A DNA stretch of 64,000 nucleotides from Erythroxylum novogranatense (lineage: Eukaryota; Streptophyta; Magnoliopsida; Malpighiales; Erythroxylaceae): the NCBI GenBank assembly GCA_029891385.1, contig CM057233.1, positions 30,486,540 through 30,550,539 of the forward strand. Reading direction: 5' to 3'. The notes beneath the pieces are model-generated. The model saw nothing but the letters and a program-made list of their open reading frames with translations. It was not told the origin of the DNA and did no database searches. Made by a program: the position numbers and the translations under genes. The stretch's first letter is position 1. Each line of letters begins with the position of its first letter. This document shows, in pieces, positions 34,857 through 46,314 of this stretch.

Positions 34857-36104
34857 GGAGGCAAATCGCAGTAGGATTGCTTTAACAACGGATATGTGGA
34901 CTTCCAGCAATCAATCAAAAGGGTTCATGGTGTTATGACTCACTTTATTGATGAGAATTGGACTTTGCAAAGTTGAATTATGAGGTATAACTCTTATCAA
35001 GTTCTTATTAAAGTATCATTACCATTAGATTATGTATACATTAATTGAACATATATGATGATGCTTTTTATTCATTTGTTTTAGGTTTATCTATGTTCCA
35101 TGTCCACACACATCAAAAGCACTTTGCGATGCATTATTGGAGTGTATATTGATTGGAATATTGATAGGAAACTTTCAACTCTAACAGCTTGATAATTGCT
35201 CTACCAATGATGGGGTTATTAGTTGGGTATTGGATAAGATTCCTAGAAACCACTTATGTTGAAAGGATTATTATTTCGTATGCGTTGTTGTGCTCATATA
35301 CTAAATTTAATTGTTCAATTTGGTATGGATGTCATTGGAAAATCTATAGTAAGAGTTCGTGATTGTGTTGTATTTTGACCCATCTCCTAAAAGAGTACAA
35401 AATTTGAGGAAGCTCGTCGTCAATTGGGTATTTCAAATACTAAGAAATTAGTACTAGATTGTAAGAATCGATGGAATTCTACATATATGATGCTTGCTAT
35501 TGCTCTAATATACAAGGATGTGTTCTATCGTCGGAACAACGTGAGGCATTGTTCGATAATTTACCAACCAAGAGGAATGGAAGTTGACACAAGAAGTGTG
35601 TGAGAAACTAGAACTTTTTATTCGCCACCGAAATGTTCTCAGTACGAGATATCCAACATCTAATGTTTATTTTCCAAAATATGTGAGATCGATATGCATT
35701 GAGTAATTGGCTTGGATCACCTAATGAGGTGATTAAGAAAATGGTGAGAACATGTTAGAAAATATAATAAGTATTGGTCAAACATTCATGGTATCATGGG
35801 GTGGCAATAATTTTAGATCCAAGATACAAAACTAAGTTGTTGACCTATTGTTTTAAGAGAATCTATGGAGAGTATGGGTATGCTGATGAAGTTAGAAAAG
35901 TTCAAGGTTATTGTTATGACTTGCTTGAAGAGTATAAAGCAAGAATTGGTCAAGGTGATGATGCTACTAGTGTTCAAACTTCTTCAAGCATTGATATTGG
36001 CAATAGAGATTTTTTAGGTAATTTTGATGAAGAAATGGCACTTGAGAGTGAGAGTAGCTCATTACTTGCAAAATCTGAATTGGACCAATATTTGGAGGAG
36101 AAAG
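34857..36104 (+). pseudogene. hAT transposase, catalytic middle part
   Basis: Continues the transposase after element B: EANRSRIALTTDMWTSSNQ is the conserved first catalytic Asp region. A probable intron follows (about 34985-35082, ending TTTTAG), then FIYVPCPHTSKALCDALLE, DNCSTND and MRCCAHILNLIVQFGMDVI, all typical of plant hAT transposases. The segment 35774-36104 reads AIILDPRYKTKLLTYCFKRIYG and SELDQYLEEKVL. Stops and shifts occur, for example in LTLLMRIG near 34950 and at about 35190. Element C interrupts within the ELDQYLEEKVL block, duplicating GAAAG. Confidence 0.9.
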
Positions 36105-36791
36105 TGTTAGACCCCGAAATTTTTTTTTATGATATTATTCAGTATGAATTGTGATAATTGTGATTTTGCCTTAGTTTGATTGAATTGAGAAATTGTGATA
36201 ATTAGGTGGTTTTGCTTTAATTAGAGTTATTTGGGAATATTATGGATAAGTATAGGTTAATTGTGGTTTAAATGAGGGTTAGAGGATTTAAAGTGTGTAA
36301 GGGTTCTTGAGAAATTGACTAAATTGTGTTGGGCCTTGTCTTATTAGGAAGGGCCCAAGCCCTTAGGGTTTAAGAAGAGAATAAGAAAAGAATAGAAAGA
36401 GAAAGGAAAATAGAAAGGAAAGAAGAGGAAAAGAAGGAGGAAGCGCCGTCGAGAGGAGGAAGAAGAGAAGAAGAAAGAGTTTGCGATTTCAGTGGTTTTG
36501 ACGATTTTAAAGCTTCAATCGGTAAGTTTAAGTCCTTTCTATCTTATTTATGGTTGGATTAAACCTTAGGATCGTGTGGATTAAGTAGAATCGACGGTTT
36601 AGGGTTTTGAGTGGGAAAATTTGGGAAAATCGTTGGGTTAATGATTTTAGGATGGATTGGAAGCTTAGAATGGGTTAGAACTGTGGTAGAGAGCTTGATC
36701 TATGCCTTACATATGTTGCATTTAAGTTTGGGACAGAATCAAACTTGGGTTATGCAGAAATCTGGGTTTCGGAGTCGAGCTCCAGACCCGC

Positions 36792-36978
36792 ACGTCGCGA
36801 CGCGCGATGAATATACGCATGGCGTGTGTGGAAGGGAGCCACGTCATGGCGTGTAAATAATTTAACAATTATTCGTCGCGACGTGTAGAGTGTGAGAGTC
36901 GTCATGACGCAGATAGTTGTTCGCATGCATGTAGTAGGGTTAGATTCGTCATGACGAAGCGCCTCTTCGTCATGGCGA
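36792..36978. repeat. Palindrome array with CATG-altered cores (C 5' LTR)
   Basis: Eight sites aligned with those of the 3' LTR. The first is ACGTCGCGACGC (36792) and the last TCGTCATGGCGA (36967). In five sites the central CGCG or CACG of the 3' LTR copy is CATG here, for example TCGTCATGACGA at about 36947. The spacers are far better conserved between the two LTRs than these cores. The changes fit C-to-T on one strand and G-to-A on the other, as expected from deamination of methylated CpG. Confidence 0.8.
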
Positions 36979-37225
36979 GCCCTTTTTCCTAAAATGAGAA
37001 TTATTCATTTTGAGGATATCTTTGGCATAGATGTCGATTGAGGTGATTTTGGAGTCGTTGTGATATAGAGAATAAAGACTATAAGAAGTATGACAAGGAA
37101 GTTGAATTAGCCTCAAGGGTTCAAATTTCGGAGAAGATCGATTATGGATTTTAATGTTTTATTTCGCTTTCTAATCTTTGGATATTGCTATGGATATTAA
37201 TTGAATGGCAACTTGGTTAATTTAG

Positions 37226-37295
37226 GAAACCAAGCTGACCCGATTTTATCGCAAGAAGAAGGACATCCGTGAATTGGATTCTCGAGCGATTAGAG
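37226..37295 (+). other. Putative LTR mini-exon (C 5' LTR)
   Basis: 70 nt bounded by GGTTAATTTAG and GTGGGTAATA. The 3' LTR copy at 44310-44379 has the same length and sites. The content differs from the A and B mini-exons except for a shared CTCGA(G/A)(C/A) stretch before the donor. Splicing is inferred only. Confidence 0.35.
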
Positions 37296-38336
37296 GTGGG
37301 TAATATATTTATAGTTATTGTGTGATTAGGTAATTTCTTGCCTATGTATGAATATATGTTATATGTTATGCATGATTAAATGTGATGAATTAAATGACTT
37401 TGATTATCACATATTTGGAAAGAAGTATGAAAATTGATAGCATTACATAGATTTTGAGCATGTTATGCCTAGACTTCGGTCATGGTATTTTGAGTAAATG
37501 CAAGATATGAAAGAATATCATATGATGAAATGATTATGAGCATGATTATGTGCTTTTGTTCGGGCGAGAGTGGAACCATTTCATTCGTCACGTGCACGTA
37601 GACAAGAGCCTTCTCCCGGCTGCCCGCTTGTGGCATATGAGCTCTGAATGGACTCATTTCGTTCAGGGTTAAACTTCGGTTTCTCCCTTTTGTTTCCATG
37701 GAACCCTCGAGCCATTGTGATGCGCATTGCATATGTGAATTGTTCATTGTGGAGGCTTTGTGACATATTTATGACTTACATTAATTTTGATGAATGCGTA
37801 CATTAGTGATTGGCGTGTGGATACCTGATGTGTGTATATAGATATAATATATATACATTCATATGCTGGGATTTGTGCTAATTGCCGATGGCTATAACTA
37901 TATTAGCCATCGAAATGTGTAGCTCAACCCATTACTTTCCCTCCTCAAAAGTGCATCAGACGATCGTTGACTTTTGTGACATCGAAACTTCGCATAAATT
38001 AGGAGCTTTGTATTAAGTTAGTATTTTGTTGGCCCTCCGAGCATGTTAACATTGAGCATACTCATGTATTTTTGGATTTAGATTTCATTTTGTATTTTGT
38101 TATAATTGGGGATACTTGTTGACTTTTCTTAATTTGCAATAGTATGAAATCCCTATGGTTATAGGGTCTTTAATGTATGGTTGTGTATGTTCTGGTAATA
38201 TATGTATGTATGTATTAATTGATCGATTGTGCCGAAATGTTGGGATCTGGTCCGCGGTTTGGGGCGCTCGACGCGGGCGCGACCCGAGGGGCCACCCTCG
38301 GGGATTTAGGCATAGGGGGCCCGGGCCCAACATGTT

Positions 38337-38348
38337 TGGTATCAGAGC
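38337..38348 (+). other. Primer-binding site (element C)
   Basis: TGGTATCAGAGC, complementary to initiator tRNA-Met 3' end, four bases after the 5' LTR. Confidence 0.9.
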
Positions 38349-38496
38349 GCCTAGGTTTAGGTGTCCTTGGCTTAGAATGCATAATAGGATTGTGTGATAT
38401 ATGATTACTTGTTGTATTGTTACGTGACATGCATATCATGCATACATGTAGATTGTCATATAGCTAATTCTTAGTGTTTCCATTTGAAGGAGTACG

Positions 38497-39560
38497 ATGC
38501 CACCTTGTAGAAGGACACGAGGAGCTATGCAAGGATCCGTTGCACCTGACTCTCCTACTAGGGAGGAGAGGACAGATGAGTCTGTAGCCCCAATGCATGT
38601 TGAGGCTTCTGTAGGGTTAGGCAGTGAGCCTATGATGTCGCAGTCTTAGGAATCGCCGATTTCGCCAGGGCAAGTGCCCCAGTTTGATCCGAAGATGTTT
38701 CAGGCCTTCACTCAGGCGTTTGTTCAGGCTATGGGCCAGATGCCACAGCCTTCTGCTCCAGCCCCAGTTAAGAGGGGAAAACAATTCGACAAGCTGAGAA
38801 AGTATGGAGCAGTGGACTTCTTTGGGACAGTAGATCCTGAGGAAGCTGAGACATAGTTGCGGAGGACAGAACGGGTGATGGATCAGATGGATTGTGAGGA
38901 GGACGAGAGAGTTGTATATGCTGCCAGCTTGTTGCATGGAGATGCTCTGCACTGGTAGGAGACCGTGCCGGGCAGTCAGATGAGGCCAGTAGGGTTGACA
39001 TGGCAGGATTTTATGGCTGCGTTCAAGAAGAAATATCTATCGAGGTTTATGTCCAGTGAAGCGAGAGGAGTTTTGAGTCTCACTCAGAGGGATATGACGG
39101 TTGCTAAGTATGAGCTCCGGTTCACGCAGTTGTCACGGTATGCTTCAGATTTGATGTTGAGCGAGGCTGCCAGATGTCGTCGATTTGAGTCGGGACTACA
39201 TTTGGCCATCGAGAGAGAAGGTGATTGTGCGAAATTTGATGATTTTCAGCGATTAGTTAGTCGAGGCTCTTGGTGGAGAACATAGAGAATATCAAGAGTG
39301 TTGTGAATAAGAAGAGGAAGGGAAGAGAGGGATTAGGAGAGGAGGTAGCACTAGTACTCCTATGCCGACAGAGTGCTAGGAGCTTCCCTTCGACCGAGGA
39401 GGGAGCAGATGGTGCCCGGTCGGTCGAGGCCGATGAGGACTTCTACTATTTCTCATCAAGCTTCTACGGTGGGCGGCAGTAGGAGGGGAGATGGGGACAG
39501 GTCATCGGTTCTAAGTGTGAGCACGTGGTCGTGATTTCATGGTGGAGAGTGTTACCGATT
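38497..39560 (+). pseudogene. gag remnant (element C)
   Basis: The ATG at 38497 opens MPPCRRTRGAM, the usual Tekay gag start. KLRKYGAVDFFGTVDPEEAE, DALHW, KKKYLSRFMSSEARG and LTQRDMTVAKYELRFTQLSRYA are conserved gag blocks also present in D. Stops lie at about 38647 (after SQS), 38854 and 38956; the last two replace Trp codons (TGG to TAG). The frame shifts near 39250; the coiled Lys-rich segment ENIKSVVNKKRKGREG is in another frame. The knuckle region near 39550 is scrambled (only CYR...G and a later GHML-like piece). Confidence 0.88.
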
Positions 39561-39679
39561 GACGGGTGCATGCTTATTTGTGGGAGAGAAAGGACTGAGG
39601 TTAGAGAGTGTCCTCACTGCCTCAGAGAGAGGGATCTCGAGATCTGAGCTCCTAGGAGGACAGAGACGTGGGTCGAGGA

Positions 39680-40270
39680 CTTGACAGAGGTGGGCGATTA
39701 CGATCTTGCCAGAGAGGTGAGTCTTAAGGGAAGGCGAGAGGCGAGCACGGCCGTGGTGTTTCTTATGACGCGGAGGATGCAGAGGCCGCGCGATGTTGTT
39801 CTTGGTATGGCTCGATTGTTTTCTGATGATGTGCTTGTGTTGATTGACCCAGGGTCTACTCACTCGTTTGTTTCAGCGAGTAGACCTATGTGTGATAGGA
39901 CTGTGAATCCGTTGGATACTCCGTTGTTGGTGAGTACTCCGATCGGTCAGTATATTGTGGTTAGTCAGGTGTTCAAAGATTGTGAGCTTAGTATTGGTGG
40001 AGCACTTCTAGTGGTAGATTTGATGCCACTGAAGATGGGAGGCTTGGATGTGATTTTGGGTATGGATACCTTGGAAAGGTACAATGCCTGATTAGATTGT
40101 AGGCAGAAGACAGTAGAGTTTAAATTAGATGATGGCAGCAGAGTAATGTTTTTTGGGGGTAGAAAGGCAAGTCCGCTCAGATTTGTTTCGGCTTTGACTG
40201 CAGAGAAGATGTTGAGGTCAGGATGTGAGGCGTTTTTGGCTTATGTGATGGATTCCAGAGCAGACAGAGG
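39680..40270 (+). pseudogene. Aspartic protease remnant (element C)
   Basis: The frame 39681-40091 contains VLVLIDPGSTHSFVS (active-site Asp) and GGLDVILGMDTLERYNA, followed by a TGA where relatives read Trp or Leu. The downstream linker (SPLRFVSALTAEKML, AFLAYVMDS) is readable to about 40280. The catalytic motif itself is intact. Confidence 0.85.
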
Positions 40271-40284
40271 GAAGTTAGAGGATA

Positions 40285-41180
40285 TTTGATGAGTCGTGAT
40301 TTCTCGGATGTCTTTCCCGAGGAATTGCTCGGACTACTTGACTCGGAGATCGAAGTTTCGATCGAGATTTTGTCGTTTAGCTCGATTTCGATTCCGCCTT
40401 ATAGGATGGCTCGTGAATTGAAAGTGTCAAGGAGCGATTAGAGGAGTTATTGGAGAAGGGGTATATTCGACCGAGTTCCTCGCCTTGGGGAGCTCCGGTT
40501 CTTTTTGTGAAGAAGAAGGATGGATCTTTGAGGATGTGTGTGGACTGCAGGAAGTTGAATCAGATTACGGTGAAAAATCGGTATCCGCTTCCTCGCATTG
40601 ATGACTTGTTTGATCAATTGCAAGGAGCGAGAGTCTTCTCTAAGATTGATTTAAGATCGGGTTATCATCAGTTGAGGATTAAGGAGTCGGATGTGCCGAA
40701 GTCTGCTTTCAGGACTCGGTATGGGCACTTTGAGTTTTTGGTGATGCCTTTCGGATTGACGAATGCTCGTGACTTTATGGATTTGATGAATCGGGTGTTC
40801 AAGCCATTCTTGGACCAATTTATCATTGTCTTTATTGATGATATTTTGGTGTATTCCAAGAGTGATCGGGAGCATGAGGAGCATTTGAGGATTTCTTTGG
40901 AGACTTTGAAGAGTAATGAGTTGTATGCCAAATTCAGAAATGCGAATTTTGGTGAGAGAAGTTCCTTTCTTGGGCATGTGATTTGAGCGTGGAGTGCATG
41001 TGGATCCGAAAAAGATAGAGGCTGTAGTGAATTGGGAGGCGCCGAAGAATGTAGCAGAGGTGAGGAGTTTTCTGGGTTTGGCAGGCTACTACAGACGGTT
41101 TGTGGAGGGATTTTCGATGATATCCGCTCCGATGTGAAGTTGTTGAGAAAGAATCGAAGTTTGTCTGAGGTGGAGTGTCA
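40285..41180 (+). pseudogene. Reverse transcriptase remnant (element C)
   Basis: A well-preserved 178-codon stretch (40450-40986) includes [45 protein letters not shown] and the catalytic [13 protein letters not shown]-terminal to it (40285-40445) the FPDVFP region is frameshifted. After KFRNANF the frame fails: a shift lies near 40945 and a TGA at 40984. The thumb block [16 protein letters not shown] resumes in another frame at about 41060-41115. A one-base loss then appears at CCGATGTGAAG (about 41128), where D has an extra codon base. Confidence 0.9.
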
Positions 41181-41206
41181 TAGAGCTTGAGGAGCTTAAG
41201 CGCAGA

Positions 41207-41710
41207 TTGACGAGTGCTCCGATTCTGGTTTTATCTGGAGATGAGGGCTATTCGGTGTACAGTGATGCTTCGAGGAAGGGTCTCGGATGTGTTTTGATGC
41301 AGGGAGATCGGGTAATTGCATATGCTTCGAGGCAGTTGAAGCCTTATGAGCTGAATTATCCGACGCACGATTTGGAGTTAGCAGCGGTGATATTTGCCTT
41401 GAAGATTTGGAGGCATTATTTGTATGGAGTTCAGACTCGGATCTTTACTGATCATAAGAGTTTGAAGTATTTGTTGAGTCAGAAGGAATTGAATTTGAGG
41501 CAACGGAGATGGTTGGAGCTACTAAAGGATTATGATTTGCTGATTGAGTATCATCCAGGCAAGGCCAATGTTGTGGCGGATGCCTTGAGCAGGAAGTCGT
41601 CGATTGCTCATGTTCGTTCGGTTTATCTTCCTTTATTGGAAGAGATGGATAAGCTTAGGATAAACTTGACGCAGGAAGAGCCGGATTGTCTTACGCTAAT
41701 TTTGAATTAG
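41207..41710 (+). pseudogene. RNase H remnant (element C)
   Basis: An open frame of 167 codons with the RNase H carboxylates in place: [15 protein letters not shown] (Asp), [16 protein letters not shown] (Glu), [11 protein letters not shown] (Asp) and ADALSRKSS (Asp). It ends at a TAG at 41708 after EEPDCL. It is the most intact C domain and very similar to D. RNase H removes the RNA strand during reverse transcription. Confidence 0.9.
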
Positions 41711-41799
41711 ACCGATCTGTCAAGGAAAGGTTAGGGATTTGCGAGTGCTCGGGATGCGGACTTGAGCAAGCTTGAATGAGATTGAGAATAGTAAGATTT

Positions 41800-42660
41800 C
41801 GATATAGAGGTGAGGACGATGGGTGATGACAGTTGGGAGTAGGTTGTGTATTCGGATGTGCGGGAGATCAAGGATGAGATTATGGATGAGGCACATAACG
41901 CGCTTATGCCATGCATCCAGTAGCACCAGGATGTATCAGGATTTGAGAGAGCACTTTTGGTGGAAAGGTATGAAGAGGGATATAGCAGAGTTCGTCAGTA
42001 AGTGTCTAGTGTGTCAGCAAGTCAAGGCTGAACACCAGGCACCTTCGGGCAAATTGAGACCGTTGCCTATTCTGAAGTGGAAGTGGCAGCGAGTGACGAT
42101 GGACTTTTTGATGGGTTTGCCCAGGACCAGCAGGAGGCATGATGCCATTTGGGTGATTGTGGATAGGTTGACCAAGTCAACCCACTTTTTGGCGATTCGA
42201 CAGACTGATTCTTTGCATGTGTTAGCAAAGAAGTATATTGATGAGATAGTGAGACTACATGGGATTCCGGATTTGATCGTGTCTGATAGGGATCCTCAGT
42301 TTACTTCGAGATTTTGGGGCAGTTTGCAGGATGCTTTGGGTACCAAATTGCATTTTAGTACAGCGTTTCACCCTCAGACGGATGGTCAATCTGAGAGGAC
42401 CATTCGGACTCTTGAGGGGATGCTTCGAGCTTGTGTGATAGATTTTCGAGGAGCATGAGATGAGCATTTGCCATTGGTCGAATTTGCTTATAACAATTCG
42501 TACCATTCGAGCATTCAGATGGCTCCGTATGAGGCATTGTATGGGCGGAGGTGTAGGACTCCGATTTGTTGGGATGAAGAAGGAGAGATAATTGGAAGGA
42601 CCGAATTGATTCGCACGACGGTCGATAAAGTCAATTTAGTTAGCGGAGGCTTAAGGCAAA
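41800..42660 (+). pseudogene. Integrase remnant (element C)
   Basis: HHCC module around [12 protein letters not shown] and [15 protein letters not shown] core with TMDFLMGL (Asp), [10 protein letters not shown] (Asp) and [13 protein letters not shown] (Glu). A TGA at about 42456 replaces the Trp of the SWDEHLP block. [23 protein letters not shown] and CWDEEGE follow. The zinc module is preceded by several one-base losses (41715-41930). Confidence 0.9.
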
Positions 42661-42670
42661 GACAGATAGG

Positions 42671-43168
42671 ATGAAGAGTTATGTTGATGCTCACCGAAAG
42701 GAGATGGAGTATGAGGTCGGTGAGAAAGTGTTTCTTAAGACATCTCCTTGGAAGGGAGTATTGAGATTCAGCAAGAAAGGTAAGTTGAGTCCGAGGTATG
42801 TGGGTCCTTATGAGATCCTTGAGAGGATTAGACCACTCGCCTACAGATTGGCATTACCTTCGGAGTTATCGCAGATTCACGATGTTTTCCATGTGTCCAT
42901 GTTGAGAAGATATAGATCGGATCCATCGCATGTTATTCAGGCTGGTGAGGTTCAGTTGCGAGATGATTTGAGTTATGAGGAGCTTCCAGTACAGATTTTG
43001 GATACCAAGGACAAAGTCCTCATGAACAAGACGGTTCAGTTGGTCAAGGTCCTATGGAGGAATCATTCAGTAGAGGAAGCTACTTGGGAGCCATTGGAGG
43101 CTATGCGGGAGAAGTATCCGCATATCTTCGATAATTCAGGTAAATTTCGAGGACGAAATTTCTTTTAA
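42671..43168 (+). pseudogene. Integrase C-terminal and chromodomain-like tail (element C)
   Basis: 165 open codons with YEVGEKVFLKTSPWKG, KLSPRYVGPYEILERI, IHDVFHVSMLRRYR and the chromodomain-like LVKVLWRNHSVEEATWEPLEA. It ends F-R-G-R-N-F-F at 43168, immediately before the polypurine tract AAGAGGGGGAGAAA (43167-43180). The block itself has no stop but is out of frame with upstream integrase. Confidence 0.9.
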
Positions 43169-43180
43169 GAGGGGGAGAAA

Positions 43181-45408
43181 TGTTAGACCCCGAATTTTTT
43201 TTTATGATATTATTCAGTATGAATTGTGATAATTGTGATTTTGCCTTAGTTTGATTGAATTGAGAAATTGTGATAATTAGGTGGTTTTGCTTTAATTAGA
43301 GTTATTTGGGAATATTATGGATAAGTATAGGTTAATTGTGGTTTAAATGAGGGTTAGAGGATTTAAAGTGTGTAAGGGTTCTTGAGAAATTGACTAAATT
43401 GTGTTGGACCTTGGCTTATTAGGAAGGGCTCAAGCCCTTAGGGTTTAAGAAGAGAATAAGAAAAGAATAGAAAGAGAAAGGAAAATAGAAAGGAAAGAAG
43501 AGGAAAAGAAGGAGGAAGCGCCGTTGAGAGGAGGAAGAAGAGAAGAAGAAAGAGTTTGCGATTTCAGTGGTTTCTACGATTTTAAAGCTTCAATCGGTAA
43601 GTTTAAGTCCTTTCTATCTTATTTATGGTTGGATTAAACCTTAGGATCGTGTGGATTAAGTAGAATCGACGGTTTAGGGTTTTGAGTGGGAAAATTTGGG
43701 AAAATCGTTGGGTTAATGATTTTAGGATGGATTGGAAGCTTAGAATGGGTTAGAATTGTGGTAGAGAGCTTGATCTATGCCTTACATATGTTGCATTTGA
43801 GTTTGGGACAGAATCGAACTTGGGTTATGCAGAAATCTGGGTTTCGGAGTCGAGCTCCAGACCCGCACGTTGCGACGTGCGTATGAATAGCGCCGCGGCG
43901 TGTGTGGAAGGGAGCCACGTCGCGACGTGTAAATAATTTAATGATTATTCGTCGTGACGTGTAGAGCGCAGGAGTCGTCGCGACGTGTGATAGTTGTTCA
44001 CCGTGGCGAGTAGGATCGTTCGTCACGACGAGCGTCTCTTCGTCGCGGCGAGCCCCTTTTTCCGAAAATGAGAATTGTTCATTTTTAAGGATATCTTTTG
44101 GCATAGATGTCTGATTGAGGTGATTTTGGAGTCGTTGTGATCTAGAGAATAAAGACTATAAGAAGTATGACAAGGGAAGTTCAGAATTAGCCTTGAAGGG
44201 TTTGAAATTTCAGGAGAAGATCGATTATGGATTTTAATGTTTTATTTCGGCTTTCTAATCTTTGGATATTGCTATGGATATTAATTGAATGACAACTTGG
44301 TTGATTTAGGAAACCAAGCTGACCCGATTTTATCGCAAGAAGAAGGACATCCGTGAATTGGATTCTCGAGCGATTAGAGGTGGGTAATATATTTATAGTT
44401 ATTGTGTGATTAGGCAATTTCTTGCCTATGTATGAATATATGTTATATGTTATGCATGATTAAATGTGATGAATTGAATGACTTTGATTATCACATATTT
44501 GGAAAGAAGCATGAAAATTGATAGCATTACATAGATTTTGAGCATGTTATGCCTAGACTTCAGTCATGGTATTTTGACTAAATGCAAGATATGAAAGAAT
44601 ATCATATGATGAAATGATTATGAGCATGATTATGTGCTTTTGTTTGGCGAGAGTGGAACCATTTCATTAAATCACACGCACGTAGACAAGAGCCTTCTCC
44701 GGCTGCCGCTTGTGGCATATGAGCTCGAATGGACTCATTTCGTTCGTGGTTAAACGGTTTCTCCTTTTGTTTCCATGGAACCCTCGAGCCATTGTGATGC
44801 GCATTGCATATGTGAATTGTTCATTGTGGAGGCTTTGTGACATATTTATGACTTGCATTAATTTTGATGAATCGTACATTAGTGATTGGCGTGTGGATAC
44901 GATGTGTATATAGATATAATATATATACATTCATATCTTTGGGATTTGTGCTAATTGTCGATGGCTATAACTATATTAGCCATCGAGTGTGTAGCTCAAC
45001 CCATTACTTTCCCTCCTCAAGTGCGCATCGGGACGATCGTTGACTTTCATGTGGCATCGGAAACTTCAGACAAATTAGGAGCTTTGTATTAAGTTAGTAT
45101 TTTGTTGGCCCTCCGAGCATGTTAACATTGAGCATACTCATGTATTTTTGGATTTAGATTTCATTTTGTATTTTGTTATAATTGGGGATACTTGTTGACT
45201 TTTCTTAATTTGCAATAGTATGAAATCCCTATGGTTATAGGGTCTTTAATGTATGGTTGTGTATGTTCTGGTAATATATGTATGTATGTATTAATTGATC
45301 GATTGTGCCGAAATGTTGGGATCGGGTCCGCGGTTTGGGGCGCTCGACGCGGGCGCGACCCGAGGGGCCGCCCTCGGGGATTTGGGCATACGGGGCCCGG
45401 GCCCAACA
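43181..45408 (+). repeat. 3' LTR of element C
   Basis: Same length as the 5' LTR (2228 bp) and ends GGGCCCGGGCCCAACA. It has the palindrome array 43867-44051 with mostly CGCG cores and the mini-exon 44310-44379. At the G-box block the 5' LTR reads CGTCACGTGCACGTAG, while this copy reads AAATCACACGCACGTAG, losing the CACGTG. Many differences from the 5' LTR are one- or two-base gaps next to CG, CAG or CTG. Confidence 0.93.
43867..44051. repeat. Eight-site palindrome array (C 3' LTR)
   Basis: Sites start at 43867, 43890, 43917, 43949, 43975, 43998, 44020 and 44040 (steps 23, 27, 32, 26, 23, 22, 20). The first five end in GACGT or GGCGT and the last three in GACGA or GGCGA. ACGTCGCGACGT (43917) is a perfect palindrome. 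Copy number and the final 20-bp step equal those of element A although flanking LTR sequence is unrelated. Confidence 0.85.
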
Positions 45409-45413
45409 GAAAG

Positions 45414-46306
45414 TGTTGTCGAGAATCAATGATTTTGATATATTAAGTTGGTGGAAGGCTAATGGATTGAAGTATCCAACTTTAATGTTAATAGCGAGAG
45501 ATATCTTAGCGATTCCAATTTCTACCGTTGCTTCAGAATCTGCTTTTAGTACCAGTGGAAGATTGGTTACCCTGCATCGTAGTAGACTTCATCAAAAAAC
45601 TTTGGAGGCTTTAATGTGTGCTCAAAGTTGGCTATGGAATGAGATTACAGGTAATATTTCTTATTTATTAAAATTATGAAATCAATTTTTATTTATAGCT
45701 TAAGTACTAAATTTTATATGTTTTATTTTATTTTATTAGAAACTTGTTAGGAAGATATAGATCTAAAATTCCACAAAGATTGAGTATGATGAAGATACTG
45801 AATGAGGTAATTTTTCTATGGACACTTTCTTATTTTACTTTATATTAAAATTTTAATTTGATGTGTTTTATCTAAAAAATCAAATGATTATTTTTTATTT
45901 TTTTATGTGGAGGTGCTTAAATAAATTTTTGTTCATAAGATCAATAGTTTTATGGATAGCTTTGAAGACTTTTTGTTTTTTTATTTGCATTAGACAATGC
46001 TATTTTTTCTACAATGGTTAACAATTTATTTCTATTTTATGTTTGTGTTATACATTATAATATTTTTTAAAAATTGCAGTTCTTTCTTCGTTTGAAGCAT
46101 AGCAATATAAATATGTTATATATAAAATAATATTTTTTAAGCTAATAACATCCCCAACAGGGAAATGGGTCGGGTATGGGGATGGGGATGAAGGTTGAAA
46201 AAAAAAACCCGATGGAGATGGAGCGGGGATGGGGAACAAAATTATAAATGGGGATGGAGGCGGGGATCGCATAATCCTCCCCAAACCCGCCCCATTGCCA
46301 TTCCTA
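45414..46306 (+). pseudogene. hAT transposase C-terminal dimerisation part and right end
   Basis: Resumes after element C with INDFDILSWWKANGLKYP, ILAIPISTVASESAFSTSGR and LEALMCAQSWLW, the highly conserved hAT C-terminal dimerisation region, in one open frame to 45677. A probable intron (about 45650-45740, ending TTTTATTAG) leads to a last short exon (ETC near 45741-45806). The 3' region 45810-46140 is AT-rich. The right subterminal region (46160-46306) has GGGGATGG repeats and the terminal inverted TAGGAATGGCAA. Confidence 0.9.
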
Positions 46307-46314
46307 CCTTATCC

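Larger units (their letters stand above)
36105..38332 (+). repeat. 5' LTR of element C
   Basis: Runs TGTTAGACCCCGAA...GGGCCCGGGCCCAACA. It contains a GTAAGT site at 36532, the eight-site palindrome array 36792-36978, putative mini-exon 37226-37295, and the G-box block TCACGTGCACGTAGAC with CTTCTCCCGGCTGCCCGC at about 37588-37630. Its last 130 bp are GC-rich (CTCGACGCGGGCGCGACCCG). Confidence 0.93.
36105..45408 (+). mobile_element. Tekay-type Ty3/gypsy element (element C)
   Basis: Two LTRs of exactly 2228 bp (36105-38332, 43181-45408), TSD GAAAG (36100-36104, 45409-45413), primer-binding site 38337-38348 and polypurine tract before 43181. Gag, protease, reverse transcriptase, RNase H, integrase and chromodomain-like tail follow in order. 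It is close to element D at protein level. Unlike D it has many one- or two-base deletions as well as stops, so no long frame survives. Confidence 0.95.
21240..46306 (+). mobile_element. hAT DNA transposon split by two gypsy elements
   Basis: The left end starts TAGGGATGACAA and the right end is the inverted TAGGAATGGCAA. The 8-bp target duplication CCTTATCC is exact at 21232-21239 and 46307-46314, the hAT hallmark. Subterminal DNA at both ends is rich in GGGGATGG and GGGTCGGG words. Transposase coding pieces lie at 22284-22866, 34857-36104 and 45414-45677. Removing elements B and C with one copy of each 5-bp duplication leaves about 3.8 kb, a normal size for a plant hAT. Frameshifts and stops make it inactive. 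Confidence 0.95.

Noticed and set aside
37469..37766. Minus-strand frames of 60-90 codons in the C LTR
   Set aside because: Repeated in the other LTR with disrupting indels, and they cross the G-box block; no coding signal.
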